Positions 1-8,117 of a DNA stretch of 36,062 nucleotides are shown in pieces. The DNA is from Bryobacterales bacterium (GTDB lineage: Bacteria; Acidobacteriota; Terriglobia; Bryobacterales; Bryobacteraceae): positions 1 through 36,062 of the forward strand of contig SHUI01000011.1 of the NCBI GenBank assembly GCA_009697455.1, given 5' to 3'. The notes below the pieces were generated by a model. The model was not told the DNA's origin. It did no database searches and was given only the letters and a program-made list of their open reading frames with translations. Each line of letters begins with the position of its first letter. Positions within the stretch are counted from its first letter, which is position 1. The position numbers and the translations under genes are program-made.

Positions 1-451
1 AGAGCGCGACAGCCTGGCCAAGGTTCATGGACAGTTCCTGATCGACGGTTGGAATGCGCAGAAGCCAATGGCAGTGGCTCATGTCGGCGACCGACAGACC
101 GAATCTTTCCGATCCGAACAGGATCGCCACTCGTCCCGCGTGCCTGGTCACCAGAGAAGCCGTCTGATCCAATCTGAGCAGCGGATGGTTCATTTCCCGG
201 TTGCCGAGAGATGTGGTGCCAATCACGAGCGTGCTGTCAGAGACGGCTGCGGCAACGTCCGGGAATTCCCTCGCCGATTGAAGCACCGAAGATGCGCCCA
301 CCGCGGAGCGGGCCTCGCGGAATGCCACGTCGTACGCATCCACCAGCCGCAGATCCTCGCACCCGAAGTTCTTCATGGCGCGCGCCGCCGCGCCGATGTT
401 CAAGGGATTTCTCGGGGAGACCAGAACGACGGAGAGGAAGGGAAGGCTCAC
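1..451 (-). CDS. trmJ: tRNA 2'-O-methyltransferase TrmJ-like (SpoU/TrmH family), C-terminus cut by window edge
   Basis: Reading the minus strand from GTG at 451 gives an uninterrupted 150-codon frame that runs off the window. It opens with LSVVLVSPRNPLNIGAAARA, the SpoU/TrmH N-terminal signature, followed by MKNFGCEDLRLVD. Further on are LFGSERFGLS and the SMNLGQAVAL motif, which form the SAM-binding trefoil knot in this superfamily. The combination 'SPRNPLNIGAAARAMKN' plus 'HCHWLLRIPT' is typical of TrmJ, which methylates position 32 of the tRNA anticodon loop; other SpoU enzymes cannot be fully excluded because the C-terminal extension is missing. GTG is chosen because the nearest upstream ATG (473) is in another frame and closes at once. 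A TTATCT box ends 6 nt before the GTG, a weak match to the -10/start spacing seen elsewhere in the window. It is divergent from the next gene. Confidence 0.88.
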   Translation of the reverse strand, partial: MSLPFLSVVLVSPRNPLNIGAAARAMKNFGCEDLRLVDAYDVAFREARSAVGASSVLQSAREFPDVAAAVSDSTLVIGTTSLGNREMNHPLLRLDQTASLVTRHAGRVAILFGSERFGLSVADMSHCHWLLRIPTVDQELSMNLGQAVAL

Positions 452-500
452 GGATCGAGATAACCGTGATCCATCGTAACATTAGTGCCGTCCCGGGTTT

Positions 501-513
501 TATACTTGTGTCA
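501..513 (+). promoter_or_regulatory. Putative leaderless -10 box for the 514 gene
   Basis: TATACT lies at 501-506 and is followed after 7 nt by GTG at 514. No Shine-Dalgarno sequence precedes that GTG. No convincing -35 hexamer is visible. The spacing matches other TANNNT-start arrangements in this window. Confidence 0.4.
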
Positions 514-1068
514 GTGCCTACTCGACTGCTTTTCGCTCTCCTTCCGGTCCTGCTTCACGCCAGCCTCGACGCGGCTGTCGTTCCCGAAATGTCGCTCGAA
601 GAGTTGACCACTCAGTCCCAAATCATCGTTCACGGGCGCGTGCTGCGTTCGTGGTCCGAATGGGATGCCAAGCATCAGAACATCTGGACGCATCACGAAA
701 TAGAAGTGCTTGACAGACTCAGCGGATCTGTTCAGAAGACCGTGGTTGCGAGTGAGCCCGGCGGTACCGTCGACGGCCTTACAATGCGAATCTCGGGCGA
801 AGTGCCTTATGCGCCGCGCGAGGAAGTGCTGGTCTTCCTGTACCGGACGCCAATTGGTTATCTGCGCGCAACAGGGTACGGCCAGGGCAAGTACACGATT
901 CACGGTGCGCGGATACGCTCCCATTCAGGCGGTGTCGAACTGGCGATTCCGGCCGGCCGAACCCGAACTGGAACTTCGTTGCGCGGACTCGATGGCGTGG
1001 ACTTGGGGGCGTTCAAGCTCCAGGTGCGCTCTGTCCTCGAGCGCCAGAGGGAGAGTGCCGCAAAATGA
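514..1068 (+). CDS. Small secreted protein of unknown function
   Basis: About 184 residues. The N-terminus (RLLFALLPVLLHASLDAAVV) is a Sec-type signal peptide. The mature part contains EMSLEELTTQSQIIVHGRVL and a run of beta-rich sequence with FLYRT and TGYGQGKYTI. This resembles the short secreted domains found ahead of matrixin-like proteases in Acidobacteria, but I do not recognise a named family with certainty. GTG 514 is chosen over GTG 508 because it sits 7 nt after a TATACT box; an upstream open frame to 211 overlaps trmJ and has no signal-like start. The stop overlaps the ATG of the metalloprotease gene (ATGA), so the two are translationally coupled and probably function together outside the cytoplasm. 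Confidence 0.7.
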   Translation: MPTRLLFALLPVLLHASLDAAVVPEMSLEELTTQSQIIVHGRVLRSWSEWDAKHQNIWTHHEIEVLDRLSGSVQKTVVASEPGGTVDGLTMRISGEVPYAPREEVLVFLYRTPIGYLRATGYGQGKYTIHGARIRSHSGGVELAIPAGRTRTGTSLRGLDGVDLGAFKLQVRSVLERQRESAAK

Positions 1069-1841
1069 GATCCCTTTGTCTGATACTGCTGTCCATGGCG
1101 CCCGCCCATGCCTATTTGCGCTCCACGACCCGGGAGGGGAATCCCCTGCGCCGTACGGATTCCGACAACATTCGCTTCCGCGCAAATAGGGGCGTTGCAC
1201 CCGGCGCGCCCGACTCAGATGGGCGTCCAATGATTACGGCCGATAGCGACCCGCTCGCGGCTCTTCAGTCCGCGCTTTCAACCTGGAATGGCGTCGAATC
1301 CTCGGCTGCAAGGTTCGCTCCGCTCCAGGTAACCGACGCCGAAAACAGTTCGAGCGACGGCCAGCCCGTTATCGTCTTTCTCGATACTGCCGAGGCCCGA
1401 AGCATCGTGGGATCGGCCCTCGCCGTCACCAGGACTTTCTTCTTTACCGACGGCCGCATTACCGATTCCGATATTCTGTTCAACCCTCGCATTACCAGCG
1501 GCGGCGCGCGCGCGTCGTTTTCAACCACTCTCGCGGAAGGCACTTTCGACTTGCAGTCCGTCGCCACGCATGAACTTGGCCACGCGCTCGGAGCCGGCCA
1601 CTCGGGCCTTATAGGTGCTACGATGTTCCCTTCCACCCCTAGCGCCGCATCGTTTCAGTCGCAACTGTCGACCGACGACATCGCGTTCGTCACCGACGCG
1701 TATCCCTCGCCCTCGGCGGCGTCGAGTTTTGGAACCATTTCGGGCGTTGTGTCTATGAGCGGGACGGGCCCGCTGGGCGGTGCGCTGGTCGTCGCCGTCG
1801 AAGCGGACTCCGGAGTTACTGTTGGCGCTCTATCGTCGTAA
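1065..1841 (+). CDS. Matrixin-type (M10-like) zinc metalloprotease, N-terminal half of a gene split by a TAA
   Basis: 258 residues to the TAA at 1839-1841. A signal peptide (residues 1-17, ending APAHA) precedes a protease domain with the zinc site HELGHALGAGH (H169, E170, H173, H179) and a Met-turn candidate M187 in GATMFPS. This is the metzincin HExxHxxGxxH pattern. The last ~40 residues (GTISGVV...GGALVVAVEADSG) begin a CarboxypepD_reg-like beta-sandwich. That domain is interrupted by TAA, and the same frame continues as STGTFAIKAPRGRYQIYAEP, the expected second half of the domain. The product as encoded is therefore probably truncated, losing its C-terminal domains, although the catalytic centre is intact. 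Coupled by an ATGA overlap to the upstream secreted protein. Confidence 0.85.
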   Translation: MRSLCLILLSMAPAHAYLRSTTREGNPLRRTDSDNIRFRANRGVAPGAPDSDGRPMITADSDPLAALQSALSTWNGVESSAARFAPLQVTDAENSSSDGQPVIVFLDTAEARSIVGSALAVTRTFFFTDGRITDSDILFNPRITSGGARASFSTTLAEGTFDLQSVATHELGHALGAGHSGLIGATMFPSTPSAASFQSQLSTDDIAFVTDAYPSPSAASSFGTISGVVSMSGTGPLGGALVVAVEADSGVTVGALSS

Positions 1842-2009
1842 TCCACGGGGACGTTCGCAATCAAAGCGCCTCGCGGCCGGTACCAGATCTACGCGGAACC
1901 ACTGGGCGGCGCGGTAACACCTGGCAACTTCAGTCTTAACTCACAGCAAGTCAACACAGAATTCCAGACCACGTTTCTCGGAACGCGCGCATCCCCAACT
2001 CTCCTCGAA

Positions 2010-3122
2010 GTGACCGCCGGGGGAACGGCAAGAGCGGACCTTGCTGTCATACCCGGAATTTCAACGATAGAAGTGGAATTCCTTGGCGCCGCGGCAGCGG
2101 GAGGATCAGGCGATTCCCCCTCCCGATTCTCCAACAGAGCGGCGTTGCGCTCGGGAGAAGCCGCGGATCTGTTGATCATTGGATCGGGGATCGACGACAC
2201 CATCGCCGAGGGCGATATTAAGCTCCTGGGCGGCGGCGTCTCACTTCGTCCGGGATCGTTGCGGATCGAACGAGGCTTTACCATTAACCGAATGAATCCC
2301 CTGCGGATTACGCTGGACATCCGGTCGCGGACGGAACCGGCGCTTTCGAGTATCGTCATTACGAAAGGACCGTCAACGATATCCTGGTCTGGCAGCCTCC
2401 TGGTCACGCCCGCACCCGGTTTCACCGCCGCGGGAGTCGGCAACGTCGCGAGCTATCAGACCGGCGGCGTTTCGCCGGGGGAAATCGTTGCAATATTCGG
2501 ATCGAACATCGGCCCGGTGAAGACCGTACTGAACGGCGGATTCGATGCGTCCAGCGGCCGGCTTCCCGGGGCGCTCGCCGATGTACGAGTGACGTTCGAT
2601 GGAATTGCGGCGCCGGCATTCTTCGTTTCAGCGGGGCAGGTGAATGTCCAAGTCCCCTACGAAGTGGCTGGGCGCGCGACCACGAGGGCCGCGATCCGCT
2701 ACCGCGATCTAAGTACGAGTGTGGTGACGCTTCCCGTGCTTGCGGCGAAACCGGGCATTTTCACGCTGGACGGCACGCGGGCAATCGTTGTGCATCCCGA
2801 CGGCAGCCTCAATGGCGCTTCGAACGCAGTCGCCAAGGGCACTGCGATTCTCCTGTTTGCCACCGGCTCGGGTGTTACAGACCCGCCGGTCGCGACCGGC
2901 AAGGCGGCGTCGTCGACCACGCTTAGCAGCGCGCGCGGCGCCGCGCTGACCATCGGCGGCACCGCGGCTCAAGTCCTGTTTGCCGGGCCCGCGCCCGGTT
3001 TTACGGGTCTCACACAGATAAATGCCATCGTCCCCGCGGGCGCGCCTTCTGGCCCGGCGGTTCCCGTGGTGTTTACGGTCCAAGGCGCGCCGAGCGTCAG
3101 CTCGACCATGTCAATTCGCTAA
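2010..3122 (+). CDS. C-terminal half of the split metalloprotease: IPT-like region and TIGR03437 (Solibacter) C-terminal domain
   Basis: Same frame as the gene at 1065; codons from 1842 onward are open up to 3122. The first GTG that could restart translation is at 2010, with no Shine-Dalgarno, so this half may not be made. The region to about 2430 resembles an immunoglobulin-like IPT segment. From about 2430 the pattern VGNVASYQTGGVSPGEIVAI, then ALADVRVTFDGIAAPAFFVS, AGQVNVQVPYEVAG, KPGIF, and APGFTGLTQINAIVP follows the TIGR03437 C-terminal domain family, common on secreted Solibacter proteins. There is no signal peptide on this half. Taken with the upstream half, an intact ancestor would be about 685 residues. 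The stop is 10 bp from the stop of the convergent hydrolase gene. Confidence 0.75.
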   Translation: MTAGGTARADLAVIPGISTIEVEFLGAAAAGGSGDSPSRFSNRAALRSGEAADLLIIGSGIDDTIAEGDIKLLGGGVSLRPGSLRIERGFTINRMNPLRITLDIRSRTEPALSSIVITKGPSTISWSGSLLVTPAPGFTAAGVGNVASYQTGGVSPGEIVAIFGSNIGPVKTVLNGGFDASSGRLPGALADVRVTFDGIAAPAFFVSAGQVNVQVPYEVAGRATTRAAIRYRDLSTSVVTLPVLAAKPGIFTLDGTRAIVVHPDGSLNGASNAVAKGTAILLFATGSGVTDPPVATGKAASSTTLSSARGAALTIGGTAAQVLFAGPAPGFTGLTQINAIVPAGAPSGPAVPVVFTVQGAPSVSSTMSIR

Positions 3123-3132
3123 CGTTGACGTT

Positions 3133-5106
3133 CTATCTCTCAAGGAACCAGGACTCGTCCAAGTCTTCAAACGTCCGGTAATGGAATCCGGCGATTCCGC
3201 CTTGTACGGTCCCCATCCAGTTGGTGGGATCCGTCCAAGCTACCGGACGCGGCGAAATCGCTCTTATGATATCCTCCAGATCCCACCGCAACGCGAAGCC
3301 CGGAATCAGCGCCGCGTGCAAGTCGCGGTGCAGGGGTTGATCGAGCGCCGACCGCCAACTGTTGGGAGTCCGGTCGAGAGACACTTTCGAAATCCGCGGA
3401 TCGAGCGCTCCTGCGATCAGCGCCCAGACGCCCGCTACCCCGCGGGCTCCCACTCGCACGGAGGCCGCGTTAACGTCCCCACGCGCCACAAGCAAGTCCA
3501 CGCCGCGCATGACATCCGCAGCGCGCATACCAGGCAGATTCCGGCCGATTAACCAGGCACGCGTGTTCGTGAGCCAGTCGCCGGAGAAGCGGAATACGGG
3601 ATTCACCGGCTCTTTCGAGCCGCGCGGAGTGAGCGCCAACGTGACATGGCCATCCGCCGCCAACTTCGCGGCCGTCCCGGCCTTCACGTCGAGTAGAAGC
3701 ATCGCCGGCTTTCGGCCGCGCGCTACAGGAATGTACAACGTTCCTTCAATCTCCAGCCCCGGTTCGGTCTCGAAGGCGATCTGCTGCGTTCTCACCTCGA
3801 CTCCCGCCGTCTCGGAAATCACCTTCGTAACCGGCGGCCTCTGATCGGGTGATGGCGCGATGCGTCTCAGCTCGGCGAGCATTTCCTCCTTCGTACCAGC
3901 CACTCTGCGCTTGTCGAAGACTTCCTTGATTACCTGGAAGATGCCGCGGCCGCCTACTTGCCCGCCCGCTTCGGCGAACAGACGGAAATCCGGCTCAAAG
4001 TCAACCGGCTCTTCCTTCCAATCCGCTTCTTTCGGGTCGCCCTTGCCGTTCTTCAGCCACCGAATCATCCATTCGTAAATAGCCTCCCTCACCTCAACCG
4101 GTGTTCCGTGCCCGCCCGGCCCGATGGCCCATTTGATCTTCTCGCGTGCTCCGTAGATCCCATACCAGTTCCGGGCCTCATGGAAAAAGTGCCGCGCTCC
4201 CTCGATCGGAAAGAAATCCCCGACCGTCGAACTGATCAGCCAGGGTTTGGGAGCGAACAGCTCGGCGTAGTCCGCGAGGTCCAGGCCGGAGGACAGAAAT
4301 CCAGGCCAGGTCTGTTCCGAATCGCCTGTCGGTCCGGCAAACAACAGACGGAAAGTGTTCATGTAACAAGCCGGCGCGGCCACTTTGATTCGAGAATCGA
4401 GAGCCGAAATGTAGGTCGCGACCGTGCCGCCGCCCGAGCACCCGGTGCATCCGATCTTGCCGCCATCCACCTCCGGACGGCTTACAAGGTAGTCGAGCGC
4501 GCGTTTCGCATCCCAGATGCGGTACCGGGCGAAACTTTCGCCAGCGAGCACGGATTGGCCTCCCGCCATGAGGTGCTGTTCCACGCTGCCGCCCGCCAGC
4601 GAACCGCCAATCCGCCGGTCGTAGGCCTGTTGGCGCTCGCCCTGTCCCAGCGGATCGTAGACGAGCACGGCGAATCCCTTGAGCGCCAGATTCGCCGCGG
4701 TGCGCTGTACGGCCGGCTTCCCGTTATCCCAGTGACCCAGCGGAAAAAGAATTCCCGGGTGCTTGCCCCCATCCCTGGGAAGATAAAGATTCGCTGTCAC
4801 GTAGAGTTGCGGGAGGCTCTCGAAGATAACTTTCTCGATCGTGTAGCGTGGCTTCTCCAGCCGCCCCGTGACCTTCGCGTTCAGTGGACCGTTGTAATCG
4901 GGCAGTCCGCCCAGCAGTTCGAGCAATCTGGCGCGTACCGCGGTCTTTCGGGCCTCCGCTTCTTCGACCGTCCGGATCTTCGCCACGGCCGCTTCTCTCG
5001 CATCCAATTGCTTCTGGGCGATACGATCCATCCATTGAACAAAACGATCCTGTCCGGGAAGCGGCGCGGCGACGGTCCAAACGATACAGAGCAACAGTAT
5101 TCGCAT
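3133..5106 (-). CDS. Secreted two-domain alpha/beta hydrolase (acetyl xylan esterase-like)
   Basis: 657 residues with a signal peptide (MRILLLCIVWTVAAPLPGQ). The first domain (about 60-355) has the alpha/beta hydrolase features: GHWDNGK, the oxyanion-side DPLGQGERQ, the nucleophile elbow GCTGCSGGG with S224, acid candidate D297 (STVGDFF) and H333 (GPGGHGTP). It is closest in style to the AXE1/Abhydrolase families found in Planctomycetes and Acidobacteria. The second part (about 420-630) looks like a second, degenerate hydrolase: GARGVAGVWAL aligns with the first elbow but has Ala where Ser is expected. Start ATG 5106 is preceded by TACAAT six nt upstream. Substrate unknown; an esterase acting on polysaccharide side groups is an inference. 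Confidence 0.8.
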   Translation of the reverse strand: MRILLLCIVWTVAAPLPGQDRFVQWMDRIAQKQLDAREAAVAKIRTVEEAEARKTAVRARLLELLGGLPDYNGPLNAKVTGRLEKPRYTIEKVIFESLPQLYVTANLYLPRDGGKHPGILFPLGHWDNGKPAVQRTAANLALKGFAVLVYDPLGQGERQQAYDRRIGGSLAGGSVEQHLMAGGQSVLAGESFARYRIWDAKRALDYLVSRPEVDGGKIGCTGCSGGGTVATYISALDSRIKVAAPACYMNTFRLLFAGPTGDSEQTWPGFLSSGLDLADYAELFAPKPWLISSTVGDFFPIEGARHFFHEARNWYGIYGAREKIKWAIGPGGHGTPVEVREAIYEWMIRWLKNGKGDPKEADWKEEPVDFEPDFRLFAEAGGQVGGRGIFQVIKEVFDKRRVAGTKEEMLAELRRIAPSPDQRPPVTKVISETAGVEVRTQQIAFETEPGLEIEGTLYIPVARGRKPAMLLLDVKAGTAAKLAADGHVTLALTPRGSKEPVNPVFRFSGDWLTNTRAWLIGRNLPGMRAADVMRGVDLLVARGDVNAASVRVGARGVAGVWALIAGALDPRISKVSLDRTPNSWRSALDQPLHRDLHAALIPGFALRWDLEDIIRAISPRPVAWTDPTNWMGTVQGGIAGFHYRTFEDLDESWFLER

Positions 5107-5135
5107 TGGTAGATTGTAGCGGCTAGAATGATGTC
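5101..5135. promoter_or_regulatory. Overlapping divergent leaderless promoters
   Basis: The 29-bp gap between two divergent start codons contains two -10 boxes facing away from each other. On the minus strand TACAAT (5118-5113) is followed by 6 nt and then ATG 5106. On the plus strand TAGAAT (5124-5129) is followed by 6 nt and then ATG 5136. Neither gene has a Shine-Dalgarno sequence, so both mRNAs probably begin at or next to the start codon. The -35 regions would fall inside the opposite gene's start; no strong -35 is visible. Confidence 0.6.
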
Positions 5136-6353
5136 ATGGTGTTGCGCTCCGCGCTGGTGTCGCTCTTCCTGCTTCAGAGCACCGACTTCCAAGCCGAGGG
5201 CATGAAGGCCCTCGAAGCTCAGAAGTATTCGGACGCCGCTGGTTTCTTCGCCAAAGCCGCGGAGGCCGATCCCAAGGATTATGGCGCACACTTCCACCTT
5301 GCGTTATCCCTCAGTCTGCTCAACCGAGACGCTGAGGCGATAATCGAATACCGGAAGGTTCTCGACCTCAAGCCTGGACTCTACGAAGCCGGCCTGAATC
5401 TCGCGATCCTGTTATTGCGCGGGAAGAATGCGGCGGAGGCCGTTCCATTCTTGAATTCCTCCGTCGAGGCAAAGCCGAAGGAATTTCGCCCAAGATTCTA
5501 TCTCGGGGAAGCGCTTTACGCGGCGGGAGACGCGGCGAAGGCGGAGGAGCAATACAAGCTTGCCGCCGATCTCGACCCAAAGTCGGCGGGGGCGCGGTTG
5601 GGCCTTGGCCGGGCGCAAGCGGCGCAGAAGCGCCTCGCGGAAGGCGCGGTTCATTTTCAAAAAGCGGCCGAACTCGATCCTTCGTACAAAGACGCGCTTC
5701 TCGAATTGGCGTCTTTACATGAGAAGAACGGCCAACCGCTCGACGCGATGGCGATCTACCGGCAATTCCCGGATAACCCCGGCGCGCAGGAGCGATTGGG
5801 CGAATTGCTGATTGAATCGAAACAGGAAGGCGATGCCATTCCGGTGTTGGAGAAGGCCGTGGCGCGCGACCCAACACCGGCGAATCGTCTCGCGCTCGCG
5901 ACAGCCTACCGGCTCAACAAGCAGGTGGACAAGGCGATTCCACTTCTCGAGTCCGCGATCGCGGGCGACCCGAATAACTACCAGATTCGCATGCTGCTCG
6001 GCCGCGTGTTGCGGGACGAGAAGAAATACGCCGCCGCCGCGCAACACTTCTACGGAGCGGCGCAAAAGCAGCCGGAATCGAAGGAGGCCTGGAACGAACT
6101 TGCGGGTATGCTGCTGCTTGTGGAAGACTACGAGCGCGCGCTCACCGCGCTCGATCGAGTAAAGGCTCTCGGTGGGGAGACGGCGGCTAATCATTACTTT
6201 CGCGCCATCACACTCGATAAACTGAAGCTTTATAAGCCCGCGCTCGACAGTTACCAGAGCTTCCTTGCGGCGAGTCAGGGGCAGCGCCCGGACGAGGAGT
6301 TCAAGGCCCGGCAGAGGATTCGCATCATACAAAAGGAAATGAGCAAGCGATGA
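5136..6353 (+). CDS. TPR-repeat protein, first gene of the sigma-factor operon
   Basis: 405 residues composed almost entirely of tetratricopeptide repeats. A short hydrophobic N-terminus (MVLRSALVSLFLLQS) suggests export or membrane anchoring. Repeats are easy to see, for example AEADPKDYGAHFHLALSLSL, LDLKPGLYEAGLNLAILLLR, LDPKSAGARLGLGRAQAAQK and IAGDPNNYQIRMLLGRVLRD, at roughly 34-residue spacing. No catalytic domain is visible, so a scaffold role in the periplasm is likely. ATG 5136 lies 6 nt after TAGAAT and lacks a Shine-Dalgarno, consistent with a leaderless transcript. Its stop overlaps the next ATG, starting a chain of five closely packed genes that ends with a sigma/anti-sigma pair. 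Confidence 0.85.
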   Translation: MVLRSALVSLFLLQSTDFQAEGMKALEAQKYSDAAGFFAKAAEADPKDYGAHFHLALSLSLLNRDAEAIIEYRKVLDLKPGLYEAGLNLAILLLRGKNAAEAVPFLNSSVEAKPKEFRPRFYLGEALYAAGDAAKAEEQYKLAADLDPKSAGARLGLGRAQAAQKRLAEGAVHFQKAAELDPSYKDALLELASLHEKNGQPLDAMAIYRQFPDNPGAQERLGELLIESKQEGDAIPVLEKAVARDPTPANRLALATAYRLNKQVDKAIPLLESAIAGDPNNYQIRMLLGRVLRDEKKYAAAAQHFYGAAQKQPESKEAWNELAGMLLLVEDYERALTALDRVKALGGETAANHYFRAITLDKLKLYKPALDSYQSFLAASQGQRPDEEFKARQRIRIIQKEMSKR

Positions 6354-6787
6354 GAACCGCGCTACATTCCGCGATTGCAGTTGCGATATGGCTCGCGGCG
6401 CCGGCGCGCGCGGATCTCGCCGCCGCCAAAGCGGAGCCGAACCTGGAGAAACGCTCGCGGGCCGCGCTCGAGAACGCCAACCAGGCCCTGCGCAAGGCAA
6501 AGGAGATCTACGCCGCCGATACGAAGAAGGCAGCTGTCTTGATCGAGGAAGTAGCGGAGTCGGTCGAAGTTTCAGGCGACGCGCTACGCGCCACGGGCAA
6601 GAATCCGAGCCGCAATCCCAAGCATTTCAAGTACGCGGAAATCGCCACGCGCGACCTGGTGCGCAAGCTTGACCACTTCGCCAGGGATGTGGACGAAGCC
6701 GACCGGGATCTGGTCCAGCAAGCCAAGGCGCGAGTGCAGCACATTCAGGACGAGATCCTTCAGGGCATCATGGGGAAAAAGAAATGA
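6350..6787 (+). CDS. Small secreted helical protein of unknown function
   Basis: 145 residues. A signal peptide ([21 protein letters not shown]) is followed by an almost wholly alpha-helical, charged mature protein rich in Ala, Lys, Glu and Arg (for example [20 protein letters not shown] and the C-terminal [16 protein letters not shown]). No cysteine, metal motif or catalytic residue pattern stands out. ATG 6350 overlaps the TPR gene stop and the stop overlaps the next gene's ATG (both ATGA), so it is translationally coupled on both sides. I do not recognise the family. Position suggests it works with the TPR protein and the next secreted protein in the envelope. Confidence 0.75.
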   Translation: MRTALHSAIAVAIWLAAPARADLAAAKAEPNLEKRSRAALENANQALRKAKEIYAADTKKAAVLIEEVAESVEVSGDALRATGKNPSRNPKHFKYAEIATRDLVRKLDHFARDVDEADRDLVQQAKARVQHIQDEILQGIMGKKK

Positions 6788-7440
6788 GGTTCAAGTTTAT
6801 CCCGCTCCCGCTGCTTTCAGTACTGTTGTGTGCCGCCGCGCCGGCTTTGGCACAGCGCGATTTTCTTACGGCCGACGAAGCCGATCAGGTGCGTCTGGTT
6901 CAGGACCCGGGCGAGCGGCTCAAGCTCTACACTCATTTTGCAAAACAGCGGATCGACATCGTTAAGAGCCTGTTGTCAAAGGAAAAGGCCGGACGTTCGC
7001 TGCTGGTGCACGATTCGCTTGAAGACTATCAGAAGATCATCGACGCTATCGACACGGTGGCCGACGACGCCCTCAAGCGGAAACTCGGCATTTCCGAGGG
7101 GATCGCGGTTGTGGCCGCGGCGGAAAAGGACATGCTCGCGGCGTTGAAGAAGATCGACGAAGCCCGCCCGAAGGACGTGAGCCGTTACGAATTCGTGCTG
7201 AAGCAGGCGATAGAGACCACCGAAGACAGTCTGGAGCTTTCGCTGTCGGATATTTCGGCGCGTTCGTCCGAGGTTATTGCCAAGAAGGAGAAAGACAAAA
7301 AGGACCTTGAGGAGCTGATGCAACCCAAGGACTTAGAGGAACGGAGGGTCTCCGAAAAGAAGGCAGCCGCAGCCGAGGCTGGGAAGAAGAAAGCGCCCAC
7401 GTTGCGTCGAAAGGGAGAGGTAGTCAAGGAAAAGCCCTGA
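6784..7440 (+). CDS. Secreted coiled-coil-like protein of unknown function
   Basis: 218 residues with a clear signal peptide ([20 protein letters not shown], cleavage after ALA). The mature part is helical, with heptad-like stretches such as [20 protein letters not shown], and a very basic, Lys/Glu-rich tail from about residue 165 to 218. No enzyme motif is visible. It is coupled to the previous gene by ATGA, and only 2 nt separate its TGA from the ATG of the sigma factor gene. A periplasmic partner of the TPR protein or of envelope-stress sensing is inferred from context only. Confidence 0.75.
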   Translation: MRFKFIPLPLLSVLLCAAAPALAQRDFLTADEADQVRLVQDPGERLKLYTHFAKQRIDIVKSLLSKEKAGRSLLVHDSLEDYQKIIDAIDTVADDALKRKLGISEGIAVVAAAEKDMLAALKKIDEARPKDVSRYEFVLKQAIETTEDSLELSLSDISARSSEVIAKKEKDKKDLEELMQPKDLEERRVSEKKAAAAEAGKKKAPTLRRKGEVVKEKP

Positions 7441-7442
7441 TT

Positions 7443-8117
7443 ATGGATGAATCCGAAACTCCCGGTTCCGCCGTATCTTTGAAGATGGCTGCTGCCGCGC
7501 AATTGCCGGTAAATGTTGATTCGCCTGTCCGGATACCGGTTCGGAGCAGCGCTGACTCAGGCTTGGCCGATCTGATTCACCGGATTGCGGCCGGCCAACA
7601 GGAGGCGCTAGGGACGCTCTACGATCAGACCAACCACCTGGTCTACAGCGTCGCGCTCAGGATCCTGGGCGATACGGCCGACGCCGAGGAAGCCACGCTC
7701 GACGCTTATTCTCAGGTCTGGAGGACGGCAGCTTCTTATCAGGCGAGCCGCGGCTCCGCCGTCGCCTGGCTAATGACCATTACACGCACGCGTTCCATGG
7801 ATAAGCGCCGTTCGCGTGTGACTCGAAACAACCGCGAAGCGCCGCTCGACGTCAAGACCTATGAATTCCCGTCCGGCGCCGGGGATTACTCGGTGTCGCT
7901 CGACATGGAACGCCGGGTGCAGTCGGCTCTGTCGGCCCTTGCGCCAGAGCAAAAACAGGCAATTGAGATGGCTTATTTTTCCGGATTTAGCCATTCGGAA
8001 CTGGCCCTGAAACTTGGAGCGCCATTGGGTACGGTCAAAACACGCATACGGCTGGGGATGATCAGGCTGAAAGCCCTGCTCGCGCCGCTCGAACCCGGGG
8101 AGAATTGGAGCAGATGA
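7443..8117 (+). CDS. ECF RNA polymerase sigma factor (RpoE-like)
   Basis: 224 residues. After a variable N-terminus of about 35 residues, region 2 is seen as AAGQQEALGTLYDQTNHLVY and VALRILGDTADAEEATLDAY, followed by SQVWRTAASYQ and the region 2.4 stretch SAVAWLMTITRTRSMDKRR. Region 4 is SALAPEQKQAIEMAYFSG with the helix-turn-helix SHSELALKLGAPLGTVKTRI. It directs RNA polymerase to a stress regulon. The next gene is its likely zinc-binding anti-sigma factor: the stop overlaps that gene's ATG. It lies 2 nt after the upstream secreted-protein gene, so it is probably transcribed from the promoter at 5124, though an internal promoter cannot be excluded. Confidence 0.92.
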   Translation: MDESETPGSAVSLKMAAAAQLPVNVDSPVRIPVRSSADSGLADLIHRIAAGQQEALGTLYDQTNHLVYSVALRILGDTADAEEATLDAYSQVWRTAASYQASRGSAVAWLMTITRTRSMDKRRSRVTRNNREAPLDVKTYEFPSGAGDYSVSLDMERRVQSALSALAPEQKQAIEMAYFSGFSHSELALKLGAPLGTVKTRIRLGMIRLKALLAPLEPGENWSR

